Position numbers and translations under genes: made by a program. A DNA stretch of 64,000 nucleotides, from positions 3,304,823-3,368,822 of the forward strand of contig JARUPZ010000026.1 in assembly GCA_031213475.1 (NCBI GenBank), written 5' to 3'. The notes beneath the pieces were generated by a model, which was given only the letters and a program-made list of their open reading frames with translations, had not been told where the DNA came from and did not search any database. Every line of letters starts with the position of its first letter. Position 1 is the first letter of the stretch. Source of the stretch: Nereocystis luetkeana. Lineage: Eukaryota > Sar > Phaeophyceae > Laminariales > Laminariaceae. This document shows, piece by piece, positions 53,441 through 63,539 of this stretch.

Positions 53441-54068
53441 CACCTACTGTAAAACATTCCCGGGACCACGGACTTCATGCCTATCTTGGTTTTTTTCTGA
53501 AGGCACGGGCAGACACGCGCAAAGGACCTTTCAGGCTCTTGAGCATAACGCCGGTTCGCCCAAAATCCCAACACTAGGGGAGAGGGGGTATAGAATGAAG
53601 CTATTAATAATAATGGTGTATACTAAACAGATATTTACCCCTTGGAACATAACCACTCGAAATTAGTATAGGACGCGTCCTACGATAGAGGTACGAAGCA
53701 CATTTCCGCCATTTGTTTTTTTCTGAATGACGGGGCTGTTGAACCCAAACTCGTCGGAATGCCAATCTTGTTTCGAAAAATGTCATTTTTGTTATACTTG
53801 GGCCATGGGATTATTCACCGGGATGCAATGAGAAGGTGTTACCTACTGAGCTATTATAGGGGTAAAAGATCGATCGATTACCCAGCCCAAGGCAATCCTT
53901 ATGACACTCTCCCCCCCTCTCTCGTAGGGGTAAACGACCGATCGTAACAGCAATTTGATTTTCGGGTGAGGAGCCAAAGAAAATTTTAGGGTGAACCTCT
54001 TACCGTAGGACGCCTCATAGGATGTGTGCGTTGGGGGGCTCAACAGGTTCTGGCGCTTCTCAGGCATT

Positions 54069-54356
54069 GTTTAACCCCTTTAGAACCGCAGTCCCGTTTA
54101 GGGGACAACCCACTCGAATTCTAAGTAATTTGTCCCCAAAACGGGACTGCGGTTCTAAAAGGGTTAACCTATCCAGGACTGCAGCCCCGTTTTGGGGACG
54201 AATCACTTTTAGACTGGTTTGTCCCGAGAACGGGACTGCGGTGCATGGTGCTAAACGGGTTAACCCCTTTAGAACCGCAGTCCCGTTTTGGGGACAAAGC
54301 GCTTGAAATTTGACTGGTTTGTCCCCACAACGGGACTGCGGTTCTAAAAGGGTTAA
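54069..54356. mobile_element. Three M1 foldback MITEs in tandem
   Basis: Palindromes at 54069-54166, 54167-54261 and 54262-54356 lie end to end, each with GACTGC(A/G)G(T/C)CCCGTTT-type arms. Outer ends are TTAACCC(C/T)TTT / AAAAGGGTTAA. Three back-to-back hairpins of ~40-bp stems make this a striking inverted-repeat block. Confidence 0.85.
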
Positions 54357-54652
54357 GAGTTAAGACGTTTGTTCAAACACATAGTATAGTCAGGTTTCAG
54401 TGATGGCGCTTCAGGCATTTGCGATTGATTGTGCCGGTACAATGCGACGTTTTCTGGCCGCGGTGCGCCTCTCTGATATACACAAGTGTCATACGTAGCG
54501 CCTAAAAGTTGGGCCTATGCGAGCAGTATAGTGTGTACGAGTACGTACGTAGGTAGCACGTACTGGTAGCCAGTTTTCTAAGCTTTCGGCTTGTTTCTGC
54601 CTGAAAGCCAACCGTCAGACAGGGGAAAAAAGGTTGAAAGTGTCAAACAGAA

Positions 54653-54724
54653 ATCCATGCCGGGGCTCGAACCCGGAATCTTCTGCTTCGTAGGCAGACG
54701 CCTTATCCATTGGGCCACACGGAC
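54653..54724 (-). tRNA. tRNA-Arg (anticodon ACG)
   Basis: 72 nt. Acceptor GTCCGTG pairs with CATGGAT (one G-U at the first pair, one inside). D-arm GCCCAATGGATAAGGC, anticodon stem TCTGC/GCAGA with loop CTACGAA, T-arm CCGGGTTCGAGCCCCGG. A and B boxes are intact. The downstream T run is not immediate (TTTTTT about 25 nt on). It reads CGU codons. An identical gene lies 1.85 kb away. Confidence 0.9.
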
Positions 54725-54857
54725 TGCTGCACATACCGTGCAAGGCGCCGGGCCTGTATTCCGAAAGTCGAAACATATACGGCAGAGTCGGCGTTTTCGT
54801 TTTACTTTCCCATCCCGTTTACCGGCATTTTCTTCGCCCTTCTTGCGCCTGCTCCAT

Positions 54858-54970
54858 CACGGGAGGGCCATAGTAAATAGGACCTATGAAATACACAAAA
54901 ACCTATATATTAACTTATTTTTACTATTAATAACAATATTTGGTCCTGTTTACTATGGTCCCCCGTAATA
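54858..54970. mobile_element. M2 MITE
   Basis: CACGGGAGGGCCATAGTAAA and TTTACTATGGTCCCCCGTAA ends. Confidence 0.75.
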
Positions 54971-54989
54971 GGTGTAACGAATAATCCGG

Positions 54990-55275
54990 GGTCACATACA
55001 GTAGTAGCGCCTTTTCGACGCGAACCGACGAGGGGAAGAGAAGGCTGAAGCCTTCTCGAGGTACACGTGCCAGGCGCGAACCTTTGTATAGTGGGGAGGG
55101 AGGGGAGGAGAGTCTGCTATTTCGGGGGACCATAGCAAATAGGACCGATTTATAGTTAGTAAAAACAGGGAAAATACCAGGTGCTGTGTACAGTTTTTTT
55201 TTTGTGTGTACCGTAGGGGTCCTATTTGCTATGGTTCCCCGTGACAGGTGAGCCCGGATTTGAGCTGCGACTACA
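54990..55275 (+). mobile_element. SINE-T body interrupted by an M2 MITE
   Basis: AGCGCC, CGACGAGGGGAAGAGAAGGC, CCTTCTCG and GAGTCTGCTAT belong to SINE-T. At 55119-55249 an M2 element (TTCGGGGGACCATAGC .. GCTATGGTTCCCCGTGA) intervenes, then the SINE resumes with GAGCCCGGATTTGAGCTGCG. M2 therefore moved after this SINE landed. Confidence 0.65.
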
Positions 55276-55297
55276 TATACATGCCAGTACATAGCTA

Positions 55298-55412
55298 TTA
55301 CGGGGGGGCATAGTTAACAGGACCTATGGTATACATAAAAACCTATACCTGGTATGTTTAACAATTTTTACTAACAATATTTGGTCCTGTTAACTATGGC
55401 CCCCCGTAATAG
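55298..55412. mobile_element. M2 MITE
   Basis: ATTACGGGGGGGCATAGTTA and TAACTATGGCCCCCCGTAAT ends; core holds TACACCTGG-like TATACCTGGTATG. Confidence 0.8.
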
Positions 55413-55469
55413 GAGGGAGAGAGCTCACGATAAGGGCGAAAAAAATAAATGGCAAGAACAAGAAAAAAA

Positions 55470-55800
55470 GGTACGTACGTACGTACGTACGTATGTACAT
55501 ACGTAGTACGTATGTAGACCAGCGTAGACTCTTCTTTCCCCCTCCCCGCCATGGTAGGGCTCGACGGCGCGTGAGCTGCGTTCCTATCGCGACGAGAAGA
55601 GTTCGACACTTTCTCCCCCGTCTTTGACTCGCGTCGGAAGGTGTGCCTGTAACCACACGCTACGATAATAATATTTAGTAGTCGCCCTCGACAGTTGGTG
55701 TGATCATACACACGCGTAGATAATGTCAAACTCCATACATACAGATACACACGCGTAGATAATGTCAAACTCCATACATACAGAGACACGAACCCCATGA
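55470..55800. repeat. Short tandem repeats (ACGT)n and a 43-bp duplication
   Basis: (TACG)n at 55470-55515. GATAATGTCAAACTCCATAC preceded by ACACGCGTA is doubled at about 55709-55740 and 55750-55782. Confidence 0.7.
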
Positions 55801-55825
55801 TGGCCTCTCCACTTTATTAATAATA

Positions 55826-55850
55826 CTGCTGCTGCTGCTGCTGCTGCTGT
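55826..55850 (+). repeat. (CTG)n trinucleotide run
   Basis: About eight CTG in a row after TTAATAATACTG. Confidence 0.9.
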
Positions 55851-55916
55851 GTTGTTCGAGGTTAGCCACTAGACCACCGGGACAGGCGACACGGAAGGTT
55901 GCTTGGCGGGCACAGG

Positions 55917-56085
55917 ACTGCTGTGTGTGTTGTTCACGATACACCGTGTTCCTTCTATATACCCGTCGACATACAGCACAAAAACCAGTGTCCGCGCAGG
56001 TTCTTCAATCCTACCAGGTAGAGAGTTACAAGTTCTGCTATCATCACAAAACTGCGCCACAGCAGTAGAGATATTACTACATTAT
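55917..56085 (+). repeat. Dispersed repeat R5
   Basis: GTGTGTGTTGTTCACGATAC, ACCCGTCGACATACAGCACA, TTCTTCAATCCTACCAGGTA, CGCCACAGCAGTAGAGATA. TACCAGGTA here replaces the AGAAGAG of the other copies. Confidence 0.6.
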
Positions 56086-56109
56086 TAATATTTCTCTAGC
56101 CATCTATCT

Positions 56110-56335
56110 GACAATGTGCAGGATGATCTTCAACATTGATCACTCATAAATTTCCCGAAAGAAGAAAACCTCGGAAACAAAAGAAGGAAACCCATGCACC
56201 AAGTCTACCTCCCTTCTGTGCCAACTTTCGGATTGTCTACTCCATTTGCTGTCCTTGCTCCTCCCTTCTCATTACGTTCTATTCTTAAATCCTAAGCTGC
56301 ATCCAAGCTCCATCCCCACGCCATCGGTGCGGGTC
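56110..56335 (-). mobile_element. LINE-B 3' UTR fragment
   Basis: Complement of 1560-1760, with AAGCTGCATCCAAGCTCCAT and CATGCACCAAGTCTACCTCC on the plus strand. Confidence 0.7.
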
Positions 56336-56504
56336 TGAATCAGAGTAGACAATGCAATGCCATGTCCTCTGGCGACTGGCAGCCTTGCTGCTGTGAGGAT
56401 TGGGGCTGAAGGGATTACTTTAAGGCATGCGCGTTTCTGACTTCGTTATATATGCAAACCGTTAAAAAGAGACAGGGAAAAGGGGTGGAAAATGCAAAAC
56501 AGAA

Positions 56505-56576
56505 ATCCATGCCGGGGCTCGAACCCGGAATCTTCTGCTTCGTAGGCAGACGCCTTATCCATTGGGCCACACGGAC
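56505..56576 (-). tRNA. tRNA-Arg (anticodon ACG), second copy
   Basis: Identical over all 72 nt to 54653-54724. Flanks are also partly alike (ACAGAAATCC; AGGGGAAAAA vs GGGAAAAGGGG), which points to a local duplication or conversion rather than independent genes. Confidence 0.9.
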
Positions 56577-56639
56577 TGTGACTGACGAAACACTTGCCCC
56601 GCGATTATTCCAAACCATAAAATCAGAGTAGAAGTAACG

Positions 56640-56835
56640 AGTACATATTGAGATGGAGGAGGGAACAAAAGCAACACATAAGAGTATCGAAGATAAAATA
56701 TAAAATAAGTAGACACAGAAGGTAGATAGACTTGGTGTGTAGGTTTCCTTCGTTTACGGTGATTTCTCTTCTTTCAGGAATGTTTTGATTGATCAACGTG
56801 AAAGCTCATGCTACACATTGTCGGATGACAAGCCT
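56640..56835 (+). mobile_element. LINE-B 3' UTR fragment, diverged
   Basis: GTAGATAGACTTGGTGTGTA, CTCTTCTTTCAGGAATG and CATGCTACACATTGTCGGAT match 1655-1765. Confidence 0.6.
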
Positions 56836-57126
56836 TATATTAATAATAATAATACTAATAATAATATCACTGATCGGAATCTAAGGTGTATAACGCCAAT
56901 TAAGGAGGTGCAGTGTACACATATTCTCGAAAAATGGCACTTTTTGTATAGAATACTGGTTCAGGTATTCGGTCGGACTGAACAGGTATTCGGCCGACTG
57001 TGGGGTGACTGGAAGACGGAGACAATGTGAGCAAAACACCTATACCCTGGTACGGTGGGTAATCCTTCGATCGTCTCCATTTTGTATCTGCTCTATGCAA
57101 GTAGCTCAGCCTACGACATAATAATT

Positions 57127-57181
57127 AGCGTGTGAGGCATATATGTATACTACGCCATAACCAGCTAGACCACCAGGGCTC
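57127..57181 (-). pseudogene. Broken tRNA-Val, 5' half with an insertion
   Basis: On the minus strand TGGTGGTCTAGCTGGTTATG and GCCTCACACGC match the intact tRNA-Val at 57951-58023, but about 10 extra bases (GTATACATAT) sit between D-arm and anticodon. The T-arm and 3' acceptor are gone. Confidence 0.65.
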
Positions 57182-57489
57182 GATATAATCAAGGCGTCCA
57201 AAACAACTCATCGCTTACAACACACAAACAATGCATCTATCTATGTCGATCGCCAAGTTGTTTCACAAGCTTCTCTGTTGATACATGTTCTACTGTCTCG
57301 TACGGGATAGAACTGCTGTGTACCCAGCAAGGTAGTTATCGCCACGGAGCTTGTGACTCTCTACGCATATCAACACATCATTCATGCGAAGGACGTCGAT
57401 CAGGCGATTCCGGAATCTGTGGACGCCGCTGAGTAGATAGGGTCAGCCATATAATCTGCCGCAAGCTCCGCAAAGGTATTCGGAGTATA

Positions 57490-57800
57490 GCACAGTGACT
57501 GGATTGTGGGGACCACTGCGGCTAAAAATGGGGGCAAGTGACACCGGGGGGTCATTCTCGGAGCAGCGGAATGTTTATGGACAGATGGTACTGTTGGTAC
57601 AGTGGGAATGTTTATGGACAGATGGTACAGGGAAGAGGGGAGGAAGGTGCGCCAAGCAAAGGCAGCTGCAGCAGAGAGCGCCACGAGAAAAGAGCAAGTG
57701 GCGGCAATGGGAAGTGGAGGGGAGGGGCGCGGCATCAGTATCAGTGCTTCAATACTGCAATAGTATGAGACTGTCGACGAGAGTGAGAAGGAGATGGTAA
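57490..57800. other. Unannotated sequence before tRNA-Val
   Basis: A perfect direct repeat GGAATGTTTATGGACAGATG lies at 57568 and 57606. Both strands are open for over 75 codons but no motif appears. (GGT)n runs occupy 57825-57915. Confidence 0.35.
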
Positions 57801-57950
57801 ATTGTGCGGCAAGGTTGAAATATATGGTGGTGAATGGTGGTGGTGGCGGTAGCGGTGGTGTGGGGGTAGTGGTGGTGGTGTGTGTCGGCGGCGTGGTGGC
57901 TTGTGGTGGTGGTGACATGGTGATATTATAGCGCGAAAAAGACAAAAAGT

Positions 57951-58023
57951 ACTCCGGGCGGGGCTCGAACCCGCGACCTTATGCGTGTGAGGCATACGTC
58001 ATAACCAGCTAGACCACCGGAGC
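57951..58023 (-). tRNA. tRNA-Val (anticodon CAC)
   Basis: 73 nt. Acceptor GCTCCGG with CCGGAGT (G-U first pair), D-arm GTCTAGCTGGTTATGAC, anticodon stem TATGC/GCATA with loop CTCACAC, T-arm GCGGGTTCGAGCCCCGC. A TTTTT follows within five bases of the 3' end, a good polymerase III terminator. It reads GUG codons. Confidence 0.92.
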
Positions 58024-58218
58024 TTGACAATGCTTGCAATACACACGATGTATGACACACACCGTCGACAGCAAGAACCCCACCAAGCTCCCGGGCAAAA
58101 ACTCCCGCAAAAACTTCAACTCTGCAGACAGACAAAACTTTGTCTTCACAACGACCGCGGGAAGGTGGGACGGTGCCCGGGCAAACACAAGCAGAACGGG
58201 GGTCTCCTTTCCGTAGAT

Positions 58219-58342
58219 GAATCAAGTGTTCGTCCACTTGCACAGCAACGAATTAGTGGTCAATCTAACCGCTGCAACCAGCGCCAGCCGTCGCAGCTAT
58301 ACCTGCGAGAATGCGCTACTAAAATACCCGAAACCTGGCACA
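58219..58342 (+). CDS. Candidate small exon, unknown protein
   Basis: After TCTCCTTTCCGTAG, a fair acceptor, the frame reads MNQVFVHLHSNELVVNLTAA, TSASRRSYTCENALLKYPKP, GT and stops. The alternating hydrophobic pattern at the start resembles paired beta strands, but I cannot assign a fold. An overlapping frame (58024-58395) is also open, so support is weak. Confidence 0.22.
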
Positions 58343-58826
58343 TAGGTAACATGCTAGGGATTGGTTTAATAAAAAAATACCAGGTACAGCAGTAGTAGAG
58401 GATTTGCAACGGATAACCGAAGATATATATATATATATATGCAGATAGCTGACAAAGATATCGGAGTGAAGGCGTTGTGAGTTTGACCGACAAATTGAGC
58501 GATACCGAAGTCTACTTCTCACCCTCAAACATAAGGAGCTCTGCCATAAGTCGGCCACACATGTCCAACAACCTCCTGGAATGGCGTTGCCCGAGGAGTC
58601 ACCGTAAATGCCCTGGGGACAGCATTTACCACCTGCGCCGGGCTGAGGATCAACAGGGCGATATTTTGTAGCAAGGTTGTGTCGGCCACGTCACACTTAA
58701 AAACCGGGAGTATTTTGTTGGTGTCCCCGCTTGGCGAAAGCTACAAGATTGAACTGTGAAACCCTTCTTAACCACAAGTTTTCTGCTCGTGCGCTGCAGG
58801 AGACTCTTCCGACGCACAGGGTAACC

Positions 58827-58998
58827 ATGGCTCCCACGTATAGAACGGCAATCGTGCTCCTGGGTGTGCTTTTGAACCTGCCGGTGCAGGCCTTTAGCTT
58901 TGCGGCCGTGCCCACGCTGGCCGGAAAAGGCAGACATCAGGGGTTCCTCCAGAGTGATGTCATCACACGGATAGCAACGCCGAACAGGGCTGGATTCG
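58827..58998 (+). CDS. First exon of a plastid-targeted protein
   Basis: The ATG at 58827 (context TAACCATGG) starts MAPTYRTAIVLLGVLLNLPV, a signal peptide, then QAFSFAAVPTLAGKG. Phe at the signal cleavage site (A-F-S-F-A) followed by a basic, hydroxylated stretch is the bipartite plastid presequence of stramenopile and cryptophyte algae. The exon ends at GTGAGA (58999), phase 1, after 57 codons, just as the transit peptide would end. The mature protein must be encoded downstream, possibly beyond the window. I did not find its exons with confidence. Confidence 0.6.
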
Positions 58999-59031
58999 GT
59001 GAGAGCTCATGTTTTTCGCAACCAAGCCTGC

Positions 59032-59055
59032 ACTGCTGCTGCTGCTGCTGCTGCT
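59032..59055 (+). repeat. (CTG)n trinucleotide run
   Basis: Seven to eight CTG shortly after the donor of the plastid exon. Confidence 0.85.
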
Positions 59056-59764
59056 CCATGTACAACTTGCCACATAGCACGTGCCACTCGTACCTAGTGA
59101 TTGATGTATGTTATGCGTGTACACCGTGCACGGTGAATTTGAGCTCGATAACTCGCTCCTTCCTGCCTGCTGCAGCTTGGTCCAACGCCATGCCATACCT
59201 TCGCCTTCGGTGGCTTTATCATGAACTACCTACAACAAGCAGTAGCAGCACGCGCTGCTAGGTTGCCGCTCTATTACATGAGCACATGAGCACATGAGCA
59301 TGTTACGCCTGATGCTGGCACGAGCAAACGGGTGCAGCCAGCGCGGGCCGTGCGAGGGCTCGGTCGGCTTTGCACATGGCACGCAACTCAAATGATGTAC
59401 GCATATATGCCGATGCCGAGAAAGCTACAGCAGTAGTGCATTGCTTTTGAAACTGGGATGGAGAGTGTGGCGGTTTAAACGGAAGAAGCGGCGTGTTTAG
59501 ATAACGCTGCTGCTGCCTCGAGTCTCAAGGCTCAAGGCGACCGGGAGGGCGGTGTGCGGTGTAGGCCGGGCTCGTGATGGTCCGGCACACGCGTGCAAGG
59601 TCGGTGTGTGTGATGTGTGGTGTGTGTTGTGTGATGTGTCGCTGTAGCCATGTGCCATGTCTGTGCTTGATGTTTTGGTTCTTGATACTTGGTACCTGGT
59701 ACATTACTGAAGGGTACCTTAGCTGTTGGAGTATGTGGGTACTGGTTCGTATCTGGTTCACTTG

Positions 59765-59902
59765 GATTTTTTTTTTTTTTTTTTTGCTCATCCCATTCAT
59801 TATCTTCGCCCATCTTCTTCTCTCTCTCCTTCCAACTCGTAACTCAGATCCGAGATCACATAGCGCAGGCTCTTCTCCCCCCTTCCCGCTACGGTACGTG
59901 CT
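59765..59902 (-). mobile_element. SINE-T, 5' truncated, poly(A) tail
   Basis: On the plus strand a ~20-base T run, then GCTCATCCCATTCATTATCT, TCGTAACTCAGATC and CTTCCCGCTACGGTACGTGC, the reverse complement of the last 130 bp of SINE-T at 48330-48459. The poly(A) end confirms the family's 3' terminus. Confidence 0.75.
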
Positions 59903-59944
59903 ACACAAATCTGACTGCTACGTACGTACTGATGTATCAATATT

Positions 59945-60060
59945 ATAGTTGTTGTTGTTGTTGTTCTCACATTAACTCACAATTCAATGCAGTCCGTGGT
60001 CGCAGGACAGGCTCCAATAACTCTGGAGTGGAAGAAATACCTCAAGTAAAAACAGAGGCA
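59945..60060 (-). mobile_element. R4 repeat with (CAA)n tail
   Basis: TTGTTGTTGTTGTTCTCACA, AATGCAGTCCGTGGTCGCAG, GGAGTGGAAGAAATACCTCA on the plus strand. Confidence 0.55.
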
Positions 60061-60089
60061 AAACACAAAAAACAAGCATACGCACTCCA

Positions 60090-60475
60090 CCACTGCGGAC
60101 ACCAGGGAAGCAAAAAGGAGACTATTAATAGCAGACAAAAACCTAAAAAAAAAAGAAGATGAAGCTAAGCAAAAGAAAAACAAAAACAAAACTAAAACAG
60201 AAGCAGATAGCAAAACGCAAAAAAAAGGCAAAACGGACCATACTAACAAAGACACAAAGAGGTACAAACGGGAATGAAAGAAAAATGAAAGGGACAAAAA
60301 AGCGATAATCACGGGCGGGGGGGAAAGAAAATACCAAAGGCAGGCACTGGAGCATACAGACACGCAAAGTTGCCCAGATGGCACCATGCTAGTTACTTGG
60401 GTCCCAAAGAAAGGAGTGCATCATGACGATGATGGCCATAACCAGGCTTCAGTCTGTTGGGCAGACCGCCTCCCC
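60090..60475 (+). repeat. Dispersed repeat R6, copy 2
   Basis: See 5075-5385. Same orientation, ends with CAGTCTGTTGGGCAGACCGC. Confidence 0.6.
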
Positions 60476-60524
60476 TCCCCCCCCCCGCCATTCCCCCTAT
60501 AGTGTGGATAGGTGACGGCGGTGT

Positions 60525-60675
60525 GGGTGTTCTTCGTTTTGAACCGTTCTTTCTACCCGGTGGCATCCAGCACAACAACAACAGTGTCCGTACTGACTTC
60601 GTCAATCCTAGAGAGATACAAGCTTTGTTTGTAGTCATGAAAGTAAGACACAGAGATATACTACAGTACGTTGTA
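60525..60675 (+). repeat. Dispersed repeat R5
   Basis: Contains AACCGTTCTTTCTACCCGG, CATCCAGCACAAC and GTCAATCCTAGAGAGATACA. Confidence 0.6.
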
Positions 60676-60905
60676 AAGCTGTAGCTGCTTGGCTGCCGGC
60701 TGTGCGTGTACTATTAATACTGCTGTACCTGGTAGCTATCACTGACAAGTCAGTTGTGTTGTACAGACAATGACCCGAGCAGAGTACGTACGAGTACAGC
60801 TCTCGGTTCCGGGGTTTAACTTACAAGCAAATACAACGCTGGTCGGGAATATAAGGACCATTTATATCCAAATATCAATATTCAACGAATATTGTATTTC
60901 CGTCC

Positions 60906-61060
60906 AGAGTGTGTGTGTGTGTGTTCTTCACATTAAACCGTTCTTTCTACCCGTCGACATCCAGCACAACCAGTGTCCGTGCCGATTCTTCAATCCTAGA
61001 AGAGATACAAGTTCTGTGGTCACAAAGCTACGCCACAGAGATACTACGTTGCCACGTGTG
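60906..61060 (+). repeat. Dispersed repeat R5
   Basis: Best preserved copy with the 25836 one: GTGTTCTTCACATTAAACCG, CCAGCACAACCAGTGTCCGT, CTTCAATCCTAGAAGAGATA. Confidence 0.65.
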
Positions 61061-61503
61061 CAGTGTGAACTGCAGTGGGCAATGCAAAGCCATGTCATCA
61101 TACTAGATACGACAGGCACGACATACGCAATCTATGAAATAGTGAAACGAAAAGAAACAATCAAAGAGAAAACAAAAACAAGGTAGACAAATCGAAAAAG
61201 AATAAGAAGAAAAATGAAAGCAAAATCTAAGAGAAACAATCTGTCGTGCCCCCCCCCCCGCAGCCGAGGTGGCCAACACTTGAAAAAGAACGAGCTGGAA
61301 AAAAGAAGAAATAACAAAAAACACCACTGCTTGTGAACAGAGTAAGACAAAGAACCAAGGAGAAAGTAACAAGGAAAAATAACAAAGGGGAAATAACAGG
61401 CAGACCAAAGCCCAAAGCACCTTCCAGGTGGCGGCAGCAGCTTGTGGTACGAGTAGTATAGCCAGGTCCTCCCTGCTAATCCGCCTGGTACCTTGCTACC
61501 CAG

Positions 61504-61578
61504 ACTGCCGTCTCCGCCCTGCGTTCGTCAACTATGCCCAGCCCCTTGGCGTCAGACATTACGAGCCGAGCAGAGCAG
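61504..61578 (+). CDS. Candidate internal exon, unknown protein
   Basis: 75 bp between TTGCTACCCAG and CAG/GTTCGT, phase 0 at both ends: TAVSALRSSTMPSPLASDIT, SRAEQ. It is on the strand of the plastid exon, but the phase (needs 1) does not join it directly. Confidence 0.2.
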
Positions 61579-61732
61579 GTTCGTCTTCCAACCACGCCAC
61601 ACGGCTCCTTGAGTACGGCTTATCAATCAGAAAAGGAAGAGGAAGAGAAAAAATGAAATGAAAATCACGGAGAGTCAGCGCAAGAAAGAAAAAAAAAGAG
61701 TGATACCAGGTATCACGAGGCAAAACTATAGT

Positions 61733-61820
61733 ATTACGGGGGACCATGTTAGTAAAAATGGTAAAATATATACCAGGTAGGTTTTTAAGTATACCATACA
61801 TGGTAGGTCCCCCGTAATAG
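61733..61820. mobile_element. M2 MITE, internally deleted
   Basis: ATTACGGGGGACCATGTTAG and CATGGTAGGTCCCCCGTAAT ends. A relative of the 2.4-3.1-kb unit follows to 61925 (GGGTCCTGATCACGATGG). Confidence 0.65.
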
Positions 61821-62100
61821 TAAGGATCAAACATGCCCAGCACAAACATGCTCAGTATAACTGGCACATACCCTGGTATATGTTTTTGTGTACGTGATGG
61901 GTCCTGATCACGATGGCCCCTTGTAAAACCGCGTATCACTCTATTTATAGTAGTACTTTGTTGTTTCGCAGCAGCGCAGCAGTAGTAGTCTTCGTACTAC
62001 GTACTGAATTCGCTGCTGTTGGAAGGCGTGTGCTCCAATCTCGTCCGACGCTGTAGATTCCACACCAACTAACGGCTCTCTTCTCAACCGGAGTTTAAGA

Positions 62101-62124
62101 TGGACAATCCTGCGCGGCCCGAGG
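62101..62124 (+). CDS. Candidate tiny first coding exon
   Basis: TTTAAGATGGACAATCC opens eight codons (MDNPARPE) ended by GTACGT, a strong donor. The upstream ~70 bases could be leader. Nothing downstream is clearly its continuation. Confidence 0.2.
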
Positions 62125-62288
62125 TACGTATGGCGCGAAACATGAATTGAAACACAACCTGTATCCCAGCGATAGGGCATGCCTTTAACCCTTTATGGGT
62201 GGTTTTTCAGTGCCCTCAAGGATCCCATTCAGCCAGAAACGTGTTTGCCAAAATGTAGTGCCCCTATCTTGGCACACCTCGCAGGTTA

Positions 62289-62397
62289 AGAGTAAACCCT
62301 TTTTAGTACTGCTGTCCCGTTTTGGGGATAAAGTACTGTACTTACAACTTGAGTGGTTTGTCCCCAAAACGGGACTTCTGTTTGCCCTGAAATGGTT
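62289..62397. mobile_element. M1 foldback MITE, variant
   Basis: AACCCTTTTTAGTACTGCTG, TCCCGTTTTGGGGATAAAG and TTGTCCCCAAAACGGGACTT. Outer arms are decayed. Confidence 0.65.
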
Positions 62398-62801
62398 ACG
62401 CCCTTTTTTGGTGCTCTGTACCGAAACATAAAATTTGACTCTAATTCCAAGTGTTTTATTCCTAAACCGAGAGTGAGTGCGGTTTTTACGGGGTTGACGA
62501 GGCGTGTTACTTTTTCACCGTATGCTCGCGTTCGTGATGACTCGTCATCGCCCGATCTGATGGGGTCCGTGGTCGCAAGACAGACCCATCAGTCCAGGAG
62601 AGAATATATTATAACAGTAAAATGTTTGAGAAAAAGTGTTTCTGCGAATGTTCTTTTCTCCCGCAAAAAAAAGTGATTTCCATTCCCATCGTGATATTAG
62701 TGTGTTTATCGAGAAAGGCAAACCTAATCCTGCAGGCGGCGCCTCTGAAACTGATCAGGCAAGTGGGATGGATGTGCACCAAACCAAAGAAAGAGCTAAA
62801 C

Positions 62802-63011
62802 TCAAAAAAACAGCGTACGAGTAGCAACGGCAGAGCCCAGCAACGGTGGCGGCGCCAGAGTTGATCGCAGTGCCGTCGCCGCTACCCACGGTCGCAAGAA
62901 GCTAGTGGCAACTTCGTATCGGCAGCTGGTGGCGGCATCCGTTTGAGCAACATAAATAAACGGCATCATCAGCCCTAGAACCAGCAGCAGCAATAACTTC
63001 CATGTTTGCAT
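62802..63011 (-). CDS. Candidate secreted-protein start (signal peptide)
   Basis: From an ATG at 63011 on the minus strand: MQTWKLLLLLVLGLMMPFIY, VAQTDAATSCRYEVATSFLR, a textbook signal peptide with a likely cut near TDA/AT. The frame runs about 70 codons to a stop at 62802. A donor at CGTGG/GTAGCG (about 62899) would shorten it. The upstream CTG/CCG run (63040-63200) would lie in the leader. No family recognised. Confidence 0.35.
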   Translation of the reverse strand: MQTWKLLLLLVLGLMMPFIYVAQTDAATSCRYEVATSFLRPWVAATALRSTLAPPPLLGSAVATRTLFF

Positions 63012-63039
63012 TTTACGATTTTGGGACCGACTATTATTT

Positions 63040-63200
63040 TCGTCGTGTGCTGCTGCTGCTGCTGCTGCGCTCGGCCTGTACTCGCCATCACGCCGGCACG
63101 CTCCGCTCCGAGCCCGCCCGACGCCCGGCATAGAGACCGTGGCGACGCGCCGCTGCCGCCGCCGCTGCCGCCGCCGCCGCTGCTGCTGCTGCCGCTGCTG
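63040..63200. repeat. GC-rich trinucleotide runs
   Basis: (GCT)n at 63047-63070 and mixed CCG/CTG at 63148-63200, giving poly-Ala, poly-Gln/Arg or poly-Cys frames depending on strand. Confidence 0.85.
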
Positions 63201-63539
63201 CGACCGCAGTGTGGTGGAGTTGAAATGCTCCACGAGCTGTCATGCTGTCGCGCCCTACAAGCAAGGCGGTACGAGCACGAGTACGACGAGTACTCGTAGT
63301 CCTTTCGGAATGACGCATCGAAGCTTTCATTCAGTAAACATCTTGCGCATAGGAAAACGCGGAAAAGGGGCCAGGGGATGAAGGGAAAAGAACGTTCGAT
63401 ACGATATATCGATATCCAACACCATATACATAACGCCTGCATAACAAACTGCGCTCATTCTCTTTGACCTCTTCGTTTTTTTTTTTTAAATCGGTCGTGC
63501 CGCCTATAACGACAAGCAGCACGAGGCCGTGACAGCGCG

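Noticed and set aside
57400-57945. 181-codon minus-strand frame
   Set aside because: Thr/Pro stretch comes from (GGT)n, the opposite strand is also open, and no motif is seen.
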